This document shows positions 1 to 11,556 of a stretch of 64,000 nucleotides of DNA, piece after piece. Numbering within the stretch: the first letter of the stretch is position 1; each line of letters opens with the position of its first letter. Source of the stretch: Fusarium oxysporum f. sp. lycopersici 4287 (taxonomy: Eukaryota; Ascomycota; Sordariomycetes; Hypocreales; Nectriaceae). The position numbers were made by a program, and so were the translations under genes. The notes beneath the pieces were generated by a model. The model saw only the letters and a list, made by a program, of their open reading frames with translations, was not told the DNA's origin and did no database searches. The DNA is taken from positions 744,001-808,000 of the forward strand of contig NC_030995.1 of assembly GCF_000149955.1 (NCBI RefSeq). The letters are read 5' to 3'.

Positions 1-3000
1 CTACGTCCAACGGAATTAGCCGCAGTAGTGTAGGTGCGGATAATGGTCAAGCACTGTACCCCGCACTATGCTCATGATAGCTTCATGTTGTGTTATTGTA
101 AGAACTGTGATATCGGGCTGCAATTCTTTCTCACATGACTCTCACTTATATAGCTTACGAGAGATAAAGTTCCCCAATTACTTATGCGATTTTCAACACA
201 AAGGCATACCTCTTATGTTCAACCAAACTAGTCTACTTCCACTCAACTTTAGATAATCATGCTTGATCAGGCACAGAGATCTCAGTGATTCTTTCTTGAG
301 TATTCCACTGGTCCAGCTCTTGTGACCCGCGACTCTATCTCATCGCAATGCTTGTTTTTCTTTCGTCATGCAACCTCTATTGAAACCGTTCTGGGACGAA
401 AATCATGTGGGTATGACAGAATGACTTGCTCATCCAATATCACCCTGAATAGCAACGAAGTATTAATATATCATACATAAGTTCAGATTTTGATCAATCA
501 TCAAGACTGGGGTTGCATTGCCGCTGAGAGGCCTCTGAGGATGACCTTCAAGATCAGCACGTATTTGGCGGCCAGAATCACGAATGTGACAGACACAATC
601 AAAAGATTCTGGCCCCAGGGAGCAAGAAAACCTAAGACTTTAGAAGAGGATGCTAAATAAAATAAACTCATCAAAGAGCCACCTAAGCTTAGACTAACTT
701 ACCTAAATATTTTTGTCACTTAGGATTGAGAGCTTCAGCTTTCGTGCCTCTAGACTGGATATACAGATGTCCAAGTATCATGACTGACCCTAATCGTCCG
801 TGATACATATCCCGTCAATCAGGGTCCTTGAGGCTTGAGGCAAGATGATCAGGGGAGGAGGTTGGATGAAAGTCCTACGCTTTTGGGCCAGCGCAGGACT
901 TTTCTGTCCACTGTAAGCTCTTGTTACTGGCCGTCAGTCGCTCTAGGCTTTTGGCTTTGGCACGCGGAGGCGGGATGGCACAGGGCGCATTGCATGACGG
1001 ACCAGGGGTTAGAAGCTTGTGCCAGCTTCACTTCTCTTTGCATAGATTGTCTTGTGAAGATAGGCGGTGATTGATGACGCGGAAACACATGAGAATGTGT
1101 TAGCGATGGAGGTAGAGAGGAGTCAAAGCAGGAGAGAGCATTGTCCACTTCCCGACAGTAATCAACCGGAAATCAAGGTCATCAACTTCAAACGTCCTAT
1201 CAAAAATTTAAAATGGGTGCTATCCTCATGCCATCCGCAACAGTTCAAACAGCCGTTGGCGATAGCCGCCAGATCCCGGCTGGAAATCACAGAAAGCCAG
1301 ATCTAGGCAATCCACAGGAAGGCTTCTCAATGCTTTCCAATAAAGACAGATTCAATCACGGACCTCTGAGGTTGGTGGCTGGTTGATTAGCCTCATCCTC
1401 TTCAAGTGATAGAAACCGAGCCACGGTTTCAGCCTCGGCGCTATGGAGCCTAAAGTGTTCCATCGTGCATGTCTAGATGAGATGATAGTGAAGCACCAAG
1501 CAACTTAAAGCCAACAGCTACACCGCAGCAGGACTGTCTGATGGACCAAGGACTGATGAGCACGTCAGACCGACAGGAATTGTGCAGAAGGATGGCTGGT
1601 AGGCCGGCGAAGAGTCAGAAAGAGTACCTTTGTCACTTGTGAAGAATGACAGCATACAGCCCAAAGAAGCCATCTTTGCAGTTTGCAGCTTATTCTCATT
1701 GACCGTCAGTCCGTCAATCAAACTAAACCGGCTTGACCAAACGGCCAACGCCGTTACCCTGGCCCTTGATATTGTCTGTCGTCCAATGTTATCGACCAGT
1801 TCATCAAGCAGGCCGGCTCTTATCTCATCTCGTCATCATTATCACTGGCATTCTCTGTTTCAGACTCACGTAAATGGTCAACGACGCAACACAACGCAAC
1901 CACCGCATGCAAGCAAAGCAAAGCAACCAAGCAACCTACCGAATAACAACGGGCCTCCCGCTCATCTATCCAATCTGTCCCGTCTTGCATCTACCACTGA
2001 AAGTTTGGCGGAGCACTCTCGGTAAGATGGATAAAATGGGTCAGTTAATTCCCCTCCTCCTGGGAAATAACTTAGCAGAGGGAGGCTTGTGACGCGCACT
2101 GCCCAGAACCTTTCGCACTGTGACGAGACTCCACTAATCACTCACTGAAAAGGAGACGGTGTTAGCGGTTGTTGCCACCCACCAGCCGAAGCCAGGGCCA
2201 CGCCGTTGGTTGCCTCAGGATGGACCCTTTCCGCGTAATGTGACGGAGCAGAAGTACCGTTTGTGTGGGAATATCGGTGAAAGTGTACCTTGGTCAAGTG
2301 AGCGTTTCTTTTTTGAGCCCAGCCCAGTCCAGGGGAAACATTCATCATCAAAGAGCCCAGTCCGGGCCCCAGCAGCTCGCAGCCCCAGCAACAGAGGGAA
2401 ACAACAAAGCTTGCAGCCTTGTCAATCCCTGATTGAAGATGTGATGTTCAGGAGGCTTATCTACGCGGACGGCTGTTGACACCTTCAATATGATAGTTCA
2501 AATAAGCACAAAGGATATATGACAAGCTAGAGGCATATAGCATTAGCAAAGTGAATCAACCTCCAAACTTGGTTCTGATTCAAAGCCGAAACCTACTTTC
2601 AGCTGTCATTGTCTGCTCTTAGATACGCTATCAAAACACAGTGCGGTTTGCAAACGCCTTGCTTGTTCTCAACAACCCTGCCCAACCCCCAGCATCACCA
2701 GCACCAAGACCGTTGACACTGGCACTTGGTACTTTGATTCCAGCACTCTTGACGCGCTATTCAGAGGTACCTCCCGTCCTTGGAACTGCCCTGGCTGCCT
2801 GCTGTCCTGTGCTTGCCCACCCGCTGTTGGGTCCTATCCTGTCCTGGCGCCCGCCCCGGGCTGTCGCTCCAGTGCCTGCAGCACAGTCAGGCCCCCAGTC
2901 CTAGCGAGAAAAAAACCAAGCCCAAGCCTATTTCACCCAAAAAACCAAAGCCCCTTCTTCCTCGCGTCTCTTTTCTGACTGAGGTGCTCGCTCTCTCTCT

Positions 3001-3208
3001 CTACTGCCAGTCCCAACCTAACCCAACTCAAACTCTCCTCTTTCTCTATCCATCCATTTCCCATCCCCATCGACCCGCAGCCGCCGCCCTCCGCGAAACT
3101 CACAACCTGCACCATCTCCCAAGCTCAAGCTCAAGCTCGCATTTCACGCCAGCAACTTCGTCCATTTCTTTCAACTTTTTAACCAAAAACCACATCTAAT
3201 CAATAACC
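1..3208. other. Gene-poor left flank and leader of rho1
   Basis: No convincing coding gene is visible. Open frames here are short, have no recognisable motif and do not join through good splice signals. The one piece with a protein-like look is a hydrophobic minus-strand frame at about 490-670, treated as a finding. The last 500 bases before rho1 become pyrimidine-rich, with a CT run and an A-rich stretch just before the start codon. This is typical of the 5' leader of a highly expressed fungal gene. Confidence 0.6.
2991..3002 (+). repeat. (CT)6 microsatellite in rho1 leader
   Basis: Six tandem CT dinucleotides lie in the pyrimidine-rich leader about 210 bases upstream of the rho1 start codon. 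Pyrimidine tracts of this kind are common in promoters and leaders of strongly expressed filamentous-fungal genes. Confidence 0.8.
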
Positions 3209-4418
3209 ATGGCTGAGATCCGCCGAAAGCTCGTCATTGTCGGCGATGGTGCTTGTGGTAAAACCTGTTTGTTGATGTGAGTTGGCCTTCTATCACGACA
3301 CGACACGACTTCAAAGTCGACCTCCCGTCGCCCATCACGTTCCTATCCCATCGCCACGTTGGCATCACAATGTCTCTATCAGATAGAGTCTCAAGAAGAG
3401 GGCGATATGATGGTTTTTGGTCTCTTGGACAGCCCAGCGCTTCGCATCGCTTGACGCCATCAGCTCTATCATTACCGTGATAGACGCACATGCCCCTTGC
3501 TTCACCTCACCGTCCTCCGTCGCCGTTTTCATTACCATCATCGCTATCATTATTCTAAACCACTTGATCAACACGATGCTAACTAATCCTCCAGTGTTTT
3601 CTCCAAGGGCACTTTCCCTGAGGTAAGAATTGACTTTGTTGCGGCGTCGCCTTTCAACCTTCGCACGCTTAGCCACGCGGCTTGATAAACAGCCTTATCA
3701 TGCAACGGGCATCACCACAACAACCTCCTTGCTGACAATTCCGCCTTCAGGTCTACGTCCCCACCGTTTTCGAGAACTACGTCGCCGATGTCGAGGTTGA
3801 TGGCAAGCACGTCGAGCTCGCACTATGGGATACTGCTGGTCAGGAGGATTACGACCGTCTTCGACCCCTGTCTTACCCCGACTCCCACGTTATCCTGATC
3901 TGCTTCGCTGTTGACTCTCCCGACTCTCTTGACAACGTCCAGGAGAAGGTTTGTTCGCCCTCCAGTGCCAGATGGCTGGATTTCAGTTGCTATTGATACA
4001 GCTTTGCTGACACGTGCTCTTACAGTGGATCTCTGAGGTTCTGCACTTCTGCCAAGGTCTCCCTATCATTCTTGTCGGCTGCAAGAAGGATTTGCGATAC
4101 GACCAGAAGACCATCGAGGAGCTCCGAAAGACCAGTCAGAAGCCTGTCTCCCCCGAGGAGGTACGATACATTGCCCCAACAAGCGCCAATCAAGCTCTCG
4201 AAACTTGATTGGCCAGCTTGCTGCACGTCTTCTTGAAACATGCTAACAGTTGTCGATAGGGTGAGGAGGTTCGCAAGAAGATCGCTGCCTACAAGTACCT
4301 TGAGTGCTCAGCCAAGACCAACGAGGGTGTCCGCGAGGTGTTCGAGCACGCTACTCGCGCTGCTCTGCTGTCGCGAAGCACCCGTGGTAGCAAGCACAAG
4401 AAGTGCCTTGTTCTGTAA
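3209..4418 (+). CDS. rho1: Rho-type small GTPase Rho1
   Basis: Five exons (3209-3276, 3595-3622, 3751-3948, 4026-4160, 4260-4418) encode 195 residues, the usual Rho length. The P-loop GDGACGKT is at residues 12-19. The effector loop [12 protein letters not shown], switch [19 protein letters not shown] and the CKKDL and ECSAK guanine-binding motifs are all present. The protein ends in a basic patch and CLVL, a CaaL box expected to be geranylgeranylated. In fungi Rho1 sits at the plasma membrane, activates 1,3-beta-glucan synthase and protein kinase C, and controls cell-wall integrity and polarity. The first intron (318 bp) is unusually long for this window and falls just after the P-loop. The start codon lies in a good CAATAACCATGG context. 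The class is secure; Rho1 rather than another Rho paralogue follows from the RhoA-like effector loop and tail. Confidence 0.95.
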
Positions 4419-5853
4419 AGGGCGCTATGGAAGCCCTCTGAGCGCAGCCCACGCACACGTGCCGTGGCTTGACCCTGCGTTGTAATCCTTTGTCGTTCCA
4501 GTTCAACCTCGACTTGGCCCCGGCAGTTCGGATACGGGTTCGTGGCAGCCAAGAAGGAGAAGGCTGTCGGCATGCATCGGTTTTCTCGGAATCTGGAGTT
4601 TGATATCGTCTCGCTCATGTCTGGTCCATTGGCCTACGCGCCGACCCTTCTCGCTGGATTGATGGTTTTCTTGTCGGCAGAGCCCATGGTTTCTTGGACC
4701 TCCTGAATCTCCCAGGCGGTTACTTTTCCCGGCAGATACCTCGTCTTTTTTATTATCACCACTGGCATGCGAGCGGGACCTTTGTTTTATGTATGTGCTT
4801 GTCGCGCATGGGGGAGGTGGGCCAGATGTCTTTTTTCTTGTTTGGGGGGCTGTTGAGGAGGAGGATGAGGAGTGGCTCTCGTTCCTTGCTCTTCTGCCAG
4901 GTCTGTCGGTCACTGCAGACTGACAGATGAGGAACTATCAGGGAGAAGTGTCAGGAGGACGGGAGAAGCTCCGTGGGCTGTTACGGCGAGAGCGTTTGTG
5001 TCTGCTTGTGTGGATATGGGGTCCGGCTGGGGGAACCAAGTCGGTCCAGGCCATAAATCTTTTCGTTTTTTCTCTTGAAGCCTCGAGACCGTTACTTAGA
5101 CCATGGAGATGGGACATCTATTGCGTAGGGCCTGCCTGTTTAATCTCTTGATTTTTTGTATATCCTGTCTATCTGTTTTTGTGATGTTAATGTATGTATG
5201 CTCTTGAACGACGTGACCATCCCTATCTACCTAGACCTAGCTTGTCTTGTTTGTATCTTGTTATGCATTGGCATGTCATGTTACACTACTTATAACTGGC
5301 TGTCATTCCTCAGCCAGCTTGAACCAAGATGCTTATCCGTCTTGGTATCCGTATCTTGACTGGTCTTATCAAAGACAGCCTCCTTGTCCACGTGCCAATG
5401 TCTAGTCATGTGGCCCCCATCCCATGCTAGACTCTTTGATCGGCGCCGAGCCTATTTTGGTTTGGGTGATATCAGTGATGTAATCCCATCAATCACTGTG
5501 GAAGTGAGGCAGTTGGAATGATCAGCTATGCGAGCGCGGCGCAGCTTAAGAGGGACAGTTCACGATGCACACACGATGATATGAAGTAAATATCAGTCTT
5601 GTTTCCTCAGTATCGAGATAAAACAAATGAGCGAGCGAGCGTATCCTCTGCTTCACAATACCACCCAATGCATGAATATCAACCGCCCAAAAAGAGAGTG
5701 ACGCTTTCGAACAGCGGCCTCATCACAGCAACCACCCAAACCCCCAACCACACTCCATTGTATGCATCCCTGACCTAGCCTAACACCGGTATAAACAACT
5801 TCTCGTCCGTCTCATCATATCATCGTGAATCTGTCTCTTGGTCTTTGTGGAGT
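4419..5853. other. rho1 3' region and intergenic spacer
   Basis: This stretch lies between the rho1 stop codon and the convergent small cysteine-rich gene. It should hold the 3' untranslated regions of both. Short open frames here have no recognisable motif and no supporting splice signals. I see no RNA gene. Confidence 0.6.
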
Positions 5854-6017
5854 TTAGACGGGGCAGTGCTAGAAGCAGTCAGCATCATGTCAGATAGAGA
5901 CGAGAGGGCGAGTATTAGACATACAGCACCGCAGCTACCGCAAGTCTTGCCGCCGCCCTCGATGGCGGCGTTGCACTTGGGGCAAGTGTTGTCGTGGTAG
6001 TCAACAAGAGGCTGCAT
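5854..6017 (-). CDS. 35-residue cysteine-rich, metallothionein-like protein
   Basis: Two minus-strand exons, 5925-6017 and 5854-5868, are joined across a 56 bp intron with a GTATGT donor, a CTGAC branch-like site and a TAG acceptor. The product is 35 residues and contains TCPKC near residue 12 and TCGSCGAHCPV at the C-terminus, giving five cysteines and two histidines. Two CxxC pairs around a glycine-rich turn suggest a small zinc- or copper-binding knuckle, so a metallothionein-like or zinc-ribbon role is inferred. It does not match the classical fungal copper metallothioneins, whose cysteines are far denser. Splicing adds HCPV; reading through the intron would instead append unrelated hydrophobic residues. 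A TATATA element lies about 117 bp upstream. The gene is easily missed because of its size. Confidence 0.6.
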
Positions 6018-7008
6018 CTTGACTGATTGATATACGAATAGTATGTGATGAGAATAGAGAGAAGAGATGAAGTTTGACTATAGAGAGAGAGCACTAAAGA
6101 AGGGACCACAGAGAGAGGGGAAAGGGAACCTAATATATAACCGTCAACCTCAAACAAATCATTCCTCTCTCACACGAGATTTACGTATGTTTCTCTATCC
6201 CAAAGCGGGGTTCGTTAATTGTAAGCGCAAATAGCGGGCTTCTGCTTTGTTTTACCCCCTCCTGCTATTCGTTGCGTGTGACACCCCTCTCCTTGTGCTT
6301 GTAGCTTCACTTTCTTTTTGTGGTGATTTTTTATGATCCACTTGCTGTGAGGTACGGCAGTAACGTGGCACACTGTATGGATGCTGACTTGTTTTGAGAA
6401 AAGACAGTGGAAGTCATGTTTGGTTATCCCGCGGAGGTTGAAAGATGGGTGGGGAATGGAGGATCGTGTGAGAAACAGGTCATAACAGCTTCAGCGGTGT
6501 ATGAAGTAAGTTGTTCTTATGATATGGATGTTGAGAATACATAAGGTCTGAAAGGAATAGTTTCTCTGAAAAGCTGCTATTGTCCAGAAATATTGGCTTC
6601 AACATGTTGGTCAAAGTATAGTGATTGCCTCGCCAGATATCATAGCTTCACCTCACCCATAAGCAGAGATAAGAGCAATAAGAATACGAGTTCATCTGCC
6701 GAAGAACTGAAAACTCCATAATGATTGAAATACCGATATCACGCCATGTAACTCCTTACACAATCCAATGTACATGGTACATGGTTTTCTTTGATCTTAT
6801 TTGATAAATTTGCAACCAAATCATCCGCCTTTTTTACATGACTTATATATCTCAAGCAGCGATACTCCCTGCAGTCACGCATCTTGCTTTCATGCATACT
6901 ATCTTACACGCTTGTTGTCCCAATAAGGGTCTATGTCTGTTGTGCTTCGTTATGCTATAATGTTGTTTGAATAAAAGTGAAGAGGTAAAGGTAAGAAACG
7001 CCTGGTGC
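6018..7008. other. Intergenic: promoter of small gene, 3' region of transporter
   Basis: This stretch contains the promoter and leader of the small cysteine-rich gene, with the TATA box near 6134. It also holds the 3' untranslated region of the amino acid transporter. I see no additional gene or RNA. Confidence 0.55.
6131..6140 (-). promoter_or_regulatory. TATA box of the small cysteine-rich gene
   Basis: TATATA lies at 6134-6139 in an A/T-rich context, about 117 bases upstream of the minus-strand start codon at 6017. Two CCCCT motifs further upstream (6256-6260 and 6284-6288) resemble stress response elements read on this strand. Promoter function is inferred from position only. Confidence 0.45.
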
Positions 7009-8844
7009 TTATACACACTGCGCCGGTCCATCTTTGCCTGTGGAGTGTCAGTACATATTCCATTGACCAATAGTCCAAGATCCAGATCTTCACAGGGCAC
7101 ACAGGGGAACTCACTGTTGATCATCTTCTGCACAGCCTGGATCACACTAATGACCATGACAATCATACCAAACACGACCACTGCACCCGCCATATATGTC
7201 CGCCAGCTTCGCGTCGTCAACTTCATATAGCACAACGGAGGCAAGATATAAGCCATGGCCACAGCACTCGTGGCTCCAACAAGCTCAAACACAGCACCAA
7301 GATCACATGTCACCAAACTTAGCACCAGAGCTGACGCAACAAGGCTTGTGCTGAATAGGAGATGACGATTCATGTTGAAGGGCTCGTCAGGGAAGAAGTA
7401 TGTCAACATCACTTCACGGCAGACAAATGCCTCCAGGGGCAAGGTGGTGAGCATGTTGAGGCCAAAGCAAAGACGTGCAATGTTGACCATGGTGTTGTCT
7501 GCGGGAAAGTTGTTGAGGACATTGCCTAACGTCTTGTCACCAAAAGTAAGGAAACCGCCTAGAGCGAGGACAAGACAGAACACCATCGATATACCAGTTG
7601 AGTAATGAGTGACTCGGGAAAAGTTATCAATGGTAGGTGTCTTGAGAGACCCGTAGATCAGGAGCGAATTGTGATGGCAAACGAAGGCTACATAGGTCAG
7701 CAACTCTGGTCATAAGCTCAGATGATCAAGACAGGTCCTTACCGAATGAAATAACACCAATGGCCTGGAAGAAACCGCCATTGAAGAGGAGAAGTGAAGG
7801 TGTAAACGAGCCCCGTTCTGACGATGGTGTCAAGATACCTTGTATAAGGATGGTGAGAACAATAACCACCATACCAACAAGCGCAAACGTGCTTGCCTTA
7901 GCCAACTGCCCAAATTCCATTAGCCCAAATTCCAACAGGACGATTCGCATTGTAATTCTCACCTTAGAGATATCGCGATACAGCGTCAGGGGATAGGCAA
8001 TGCCCATCACAAACACCGCAATGGCAACCTGTCGATTTGCCAAGAGTCCTATTACAGGCACATTCGACAAGTTCGGCCACACGGCGACTAGGACATGAGG
8101 AATCGTATCGCCAACAATGACACCATATGCGACCATTCCGCCAAACGCAAAGACCCATTGCGCAACACTGATAGCGATCAGCCCGGAGTGTCCAAAGCAG
8201 TGCTCAACTGTTCCTTGGAAATGACTCGTCCCGCTGAGCTTGCTGTTGATGACAATAAGACAGATCGTCCAGTCGACTACAACCGTCAAGCCTACCAGCA
8301 GCAAGATTCCCCCGACCAGTCCCGCTTGGCGCACAGCGTATGGTTGGCCAATGATGCCCGCACCGATGATGGAGTTCGCCATATTCATGAAGGCTGACTT
8401 GAGCCCTGACTTTGGTCGGTTCATCTCATGTTCAGCTTGTTCAGACGGATCCCCCATCGAATTCGCAAGAGCCACACTCGGCGCTTCAATGTCCGTCAGA
8501 AGCGGTACACGATGCGCCCGCCCCGGACTCGTCACCTCCTCAACATCAAAGTACGCATCATCTGAAGACCGTCTCTCACGATCCGCAAACCCGCCAAAAG
8601 CTTCTCCATTGCTAACGCCCACAATCTCCGGTGTCAAGTCGAAGCGCACGCGGCCGGGAGTCCGGGGCTGGCCATCAGCTTCAACTTTGCCTGAAGCCTT
8701 TCCTAAGTCTGCGCTGGCGTTTCCACTGCTATAATCGTCGTCGCCCACGCCAAAGTAGTCGTCGTCGTAATCGTGCCCGTGTTCTAGGAGACCGCGGTCT
8801 TCGCCGTGCGGGTTCGGGGGGTCATCGTTCCTGGCGTGCGTCAT
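7009..8844 (-). CDS. Amino acid/auxin permease-type vacuolar transporter (AVT/SLC38 family)
   Basis: Four exons (7963-8844, 7743-7905, 7115-7687, 7009-7037) give about 548 residues. An acidic, proline-rich cytosolic N-terminus of roughly 150 residues precedes a block of about eleven hydrophobic helices. It starts with SAFMNMANSIIGAGIIGQP, the hallmark first helix of the AVT/SLC38 amino acid transporters. YPLTLYRDISKLAK is the conserved internal loop. Such proteins move neutral or acidic amino acids across the vacuolar membrane by proton coupling. Intron 1 (7906-7962, 57 bp) is a multiple of three with no stop; it is called an intron because its GTGAGA...CTAAT...CAG signals fit and its removal joins RDISK to LAKAS. 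The last intron (7038-7114) has a strong GTGAGT donor. Splicing it ends the protein in CV and avoids a long tail lacking family character. Substrate and subtype are not determined. Confidence 0.85.
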
Positions 8845-9850
8845 TGTCGAAGGGGAGTAGCAAGTTGATATTGCGTGTACATTTTCCCCCGGAAGAATAA
8901 AGGATTATGTTCGATTCGCTCGCGTATATGTCAAAAGGAAGAAATAATCAAATAATTAGGTGTAAAAGATCGACTGCGAAGCAAAAGGATAGAAAGTCGA
9001 ATGGTTGTAAGTTGTAAATGGAAAGGTCCTATTCTAAGGATAGGTTGGTTGGTTGGTTGTCTGTCCTTCCCCCAGATAAGCATGGATAGCAAACATTAGC
9101 GTCATTTGCAGCATGATAAGCGCTGGGATTGGCGTAATGCCCCTTGTGAAATCGCTGGAATCGCCCACTAGTTGTGTCTAGGCTTATGCAGGGGCACGGA
9201 TCATTCCAAGAATATTTGAAGAGGTGTTAAGTAAAGGTTGAGGCTTCTATTGAGAAGTTTTGTTTGCTATTCTACGATCAAATGAATAATTGCACAAGAA
9301 CTCTCTTTATTTGAGCTATAACGCTATCTCACCGTTGTTGATCGTGCCTCAAACCTAACTCAAAGACCCTTACAATTCCAGGGACTCAAAAATAGGGGTC
9401 CAATTTACACTCTCCTTTTCAACGGCTGTATTCAAGGGGCGTTCACCAAAACCTTAGGAACTGTCGTCTGAGAATGAGCTATAATTGTCCGTTCAAACAC
9501 ACTCTGATCTTCACCAAGCTGTTGATTCACCTTAGTACCATCAGAAAGCAATTCAGTCCATCCAATGTTTCTATTGGCGTTGATGGTCTATGTCTACTAA
9601 AAAATACTTATAGCATGGCTTCATCTGCCATCTGTAGAGACCCGTCATGTTCTCCTCTGCTCGATCGGGTATCGTTGTAGCTCGAACCACATCTTGTCAT
9701 CCCATGCTGTGAGCTCTCTGTCCTCGTATCCCCTCGCACGATATCTTCGTGTTCTATGCAGCTCTCAAAATATGTATACGCGCTTCTCTGCGCTTCTAAC
9801 GATTGTATCTGGGTATTAAAAAGAATGTAGTGCCGCTCATCTGACTCTTT
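8845..9850. other. Intergenic: transporter promoter, protease 3' region
   Basis: This stretch lies upstream of the transporter and downstream of the aspartic protease. It contains a (GGTT)4 tract at 9043-9058. No open frame with family character is present. No RNA gene is evident. Confidence 0.55.
9043..9058 (+). repeat. (GGTT)4 microsatellite
   Basis: Four perfect tandem copies of GGTT lie in the upstream region of the transporter gene, about 200 bases before its start codon. Confidence 0.85.
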
Positions 9851-11535
9851 CTAGGCCAGGAGGGCGAAAAATGATACTATACAGAAAATGAATGTGAAGC
9901 GGGCTTGTGATAATGGCCCTGAAGGTGCTGAGGAGTCTTTTGTTTCGGTTGGCTCGCTTGAGTCAGCAGTAGCAGTGCCAGATGAGACAGATTCTTTGCC
10001 TAGACCCATGTCTGGTACTGCACTTGCCTTTGATCCAGAGGTTGTTGTGATGCCAGTCTCTTCGGTGTCATCAGACGTTTTGGTCGCTTGACTGGCGGCC
10101 ATGGTCTTTGTTGAAGAGCTGCTGTCTTCACTGTCGTCGCTTGAGCCATCTGTGATAGCGTTGGTAGCAAAGCCTATTCCCATTAGCACAAGTTGAATCA
10201 CTGGAATATGTAAACTTACCAATTCGGCGCTCATCCGCATCAAAAACGGCGTAGACGTTCTTGATAAAGGTATCGCCCAGGAGCCATGCTCCCTTAACAA
10301 CCTCGAAACCGTAGACGTTGCTGGTGCATTTGCCATCTTTGTTGGGAGGGGAAACCCAGTCCTTTGGTGAAATGACATAGTCGACTCCAGAGAAAGTCAC
10401 GGTCAAGTTGCCGTTGCTGTCGCAAGGTACAGTATATGTGGTGCCATCGCTGCTCTGGGCTCCGTCGATAAGAGCATGGAGCTTCTTAACGTTGTCCGGT
10501 GATCCAAACATGAAAGATGTTCCAGTGTCGATGAAGCTGCGGATGCCACCGATATCTGCCTTCTTGCCGTTGTAGCCCATGTCGTCGATCTCAATAGCCC
10601 AGTCATTGTCTTCGCCAATGGACGTATACGTGATCTTGCCGGAATACTTGTCGGGATTCGGTGAGCCAAAGCTGATTTCTCCTTCGTTTGTACCGTCAGC
10701 TGCACGGTTCAGAGCAACGCAGAACATGTTCTTTTCGACTTCCTTGGACTTGGCCAGGGCATTGAGAAAGTTGCTGTCGGATCCTTTGTTAATGGCGAGA
10801 CCAAGAATGCCGTCAAAAGCGAATTCGAGGAACTGGTCCGAAGTCGTATGCGTCAATCCGAACTGATACTTGATGCTCATGCCAGCCACAGTGATTGTGT
10901 CGGTTGCCCAGGTACCAGAGACCTTTCCAGAGCCGTATGCAATGTTGAAGTCGGATTTTGACACTTCGAGAGAGTCCGAGTCGCCTTCGCCGAATGTGTT
11001 GTGCATCTCACACGCTTTGCTGGTACAAGAAGTGCCCATAACCCAACTTGATCCAGCGCCAGTGTCGATAAGCATGTACATTGTCTTCTTTTCCGATCCA
11101 ATCTCGACCTCGATGAAGTATGAATAGTCAGTTCCGTCCTGGTCAACACCCTGAGTGTGCTCCTTTGTCGATTCTGTGGCCTCCATGACATCGTATTTGT
11201 TATCACGCTTGAGCAGCGTACTGGTGTCAGGGATGCTTCCTCCGGCATATTTGGCAATCAATCGTGCTGCTTCGTGAGCTGCTCTCTCAGTTATCGGTTG
11301 GCTGGACTGTAATTGAACGGTCAATGGAATGAAACTGTCAAGCAATTCTCCTGAAACAAACCTGAGGTGATCTTTGCTTGATATCCATACGCACGCCACC
11401 ACCATTGCCCACACTCTTGGGACTTCGTGCCATACGCTTTTGTCCTACATCGACACGCCAGCTCGGACTATAAGGAAAGAAGGCATGGGCAGATGAGGCC
11501 AAAGCCAATTGCACCAATAGAGATCCTGGACGCAT
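9851..11535 (-). CDS. Secreted, probably GPI-anchored aspartic protease (pepsin/yapsin type)
   Basis: Three exons (11362-11535, 10220-11306, 9851-10173) give about 527 residues. The first exon supplies a signal peptide (MRPGSLLVQLALASSAHA). A propeptide ending near LLKRD follows. Both catalytic aspartate motifs are present: MLIDTGAGSSWVMG and FIDTGTSFMFG. The first lobe carries a cysteine pair (CTSKACE) and a flap-like YGSGKVSG. The C-terminal 110 residues are rich in serine, threonine and acidic residues and end in a hydrophobic stretch after SSAPSGPLSQ, which looks like a GPI attachment signal. These enzymes cleave proteins at the cell surface and take part in wall remodelling. An in-frame ATG seven codons upstream (11556) is possible. 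The start at 11535 gives the better signal peptide. Splicing of the first intron is essential, because otherwise the signal peptide is lost. Confidence 0.9.
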
Positions 11536-11556
11536 ATTGAGGCTATATTGAGTCAA

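Noticed and set aside
570..614. 10-bp inverted repeat GGCCAGAATC/GATTCTGGCC as a possible RNA hairpin or terminator
   Set aside because: The spacer is 25 bases and nothing else suggests an RNA gene; chance is adequate.
2780..3199. 139-codon plus frame in the rho1 leader
   Set aside because: It begins with a non-ATG codon and is a low-complexity translation of the pyrimidine-rich leader.
6852..7008. Extension of the AVT transporter frame to 6852
   Set aside because: A strong GTGAGT donor at 7114 and CAG acceptor at 7038 give a short family-like C-terminus, whereas the extension has no family character.
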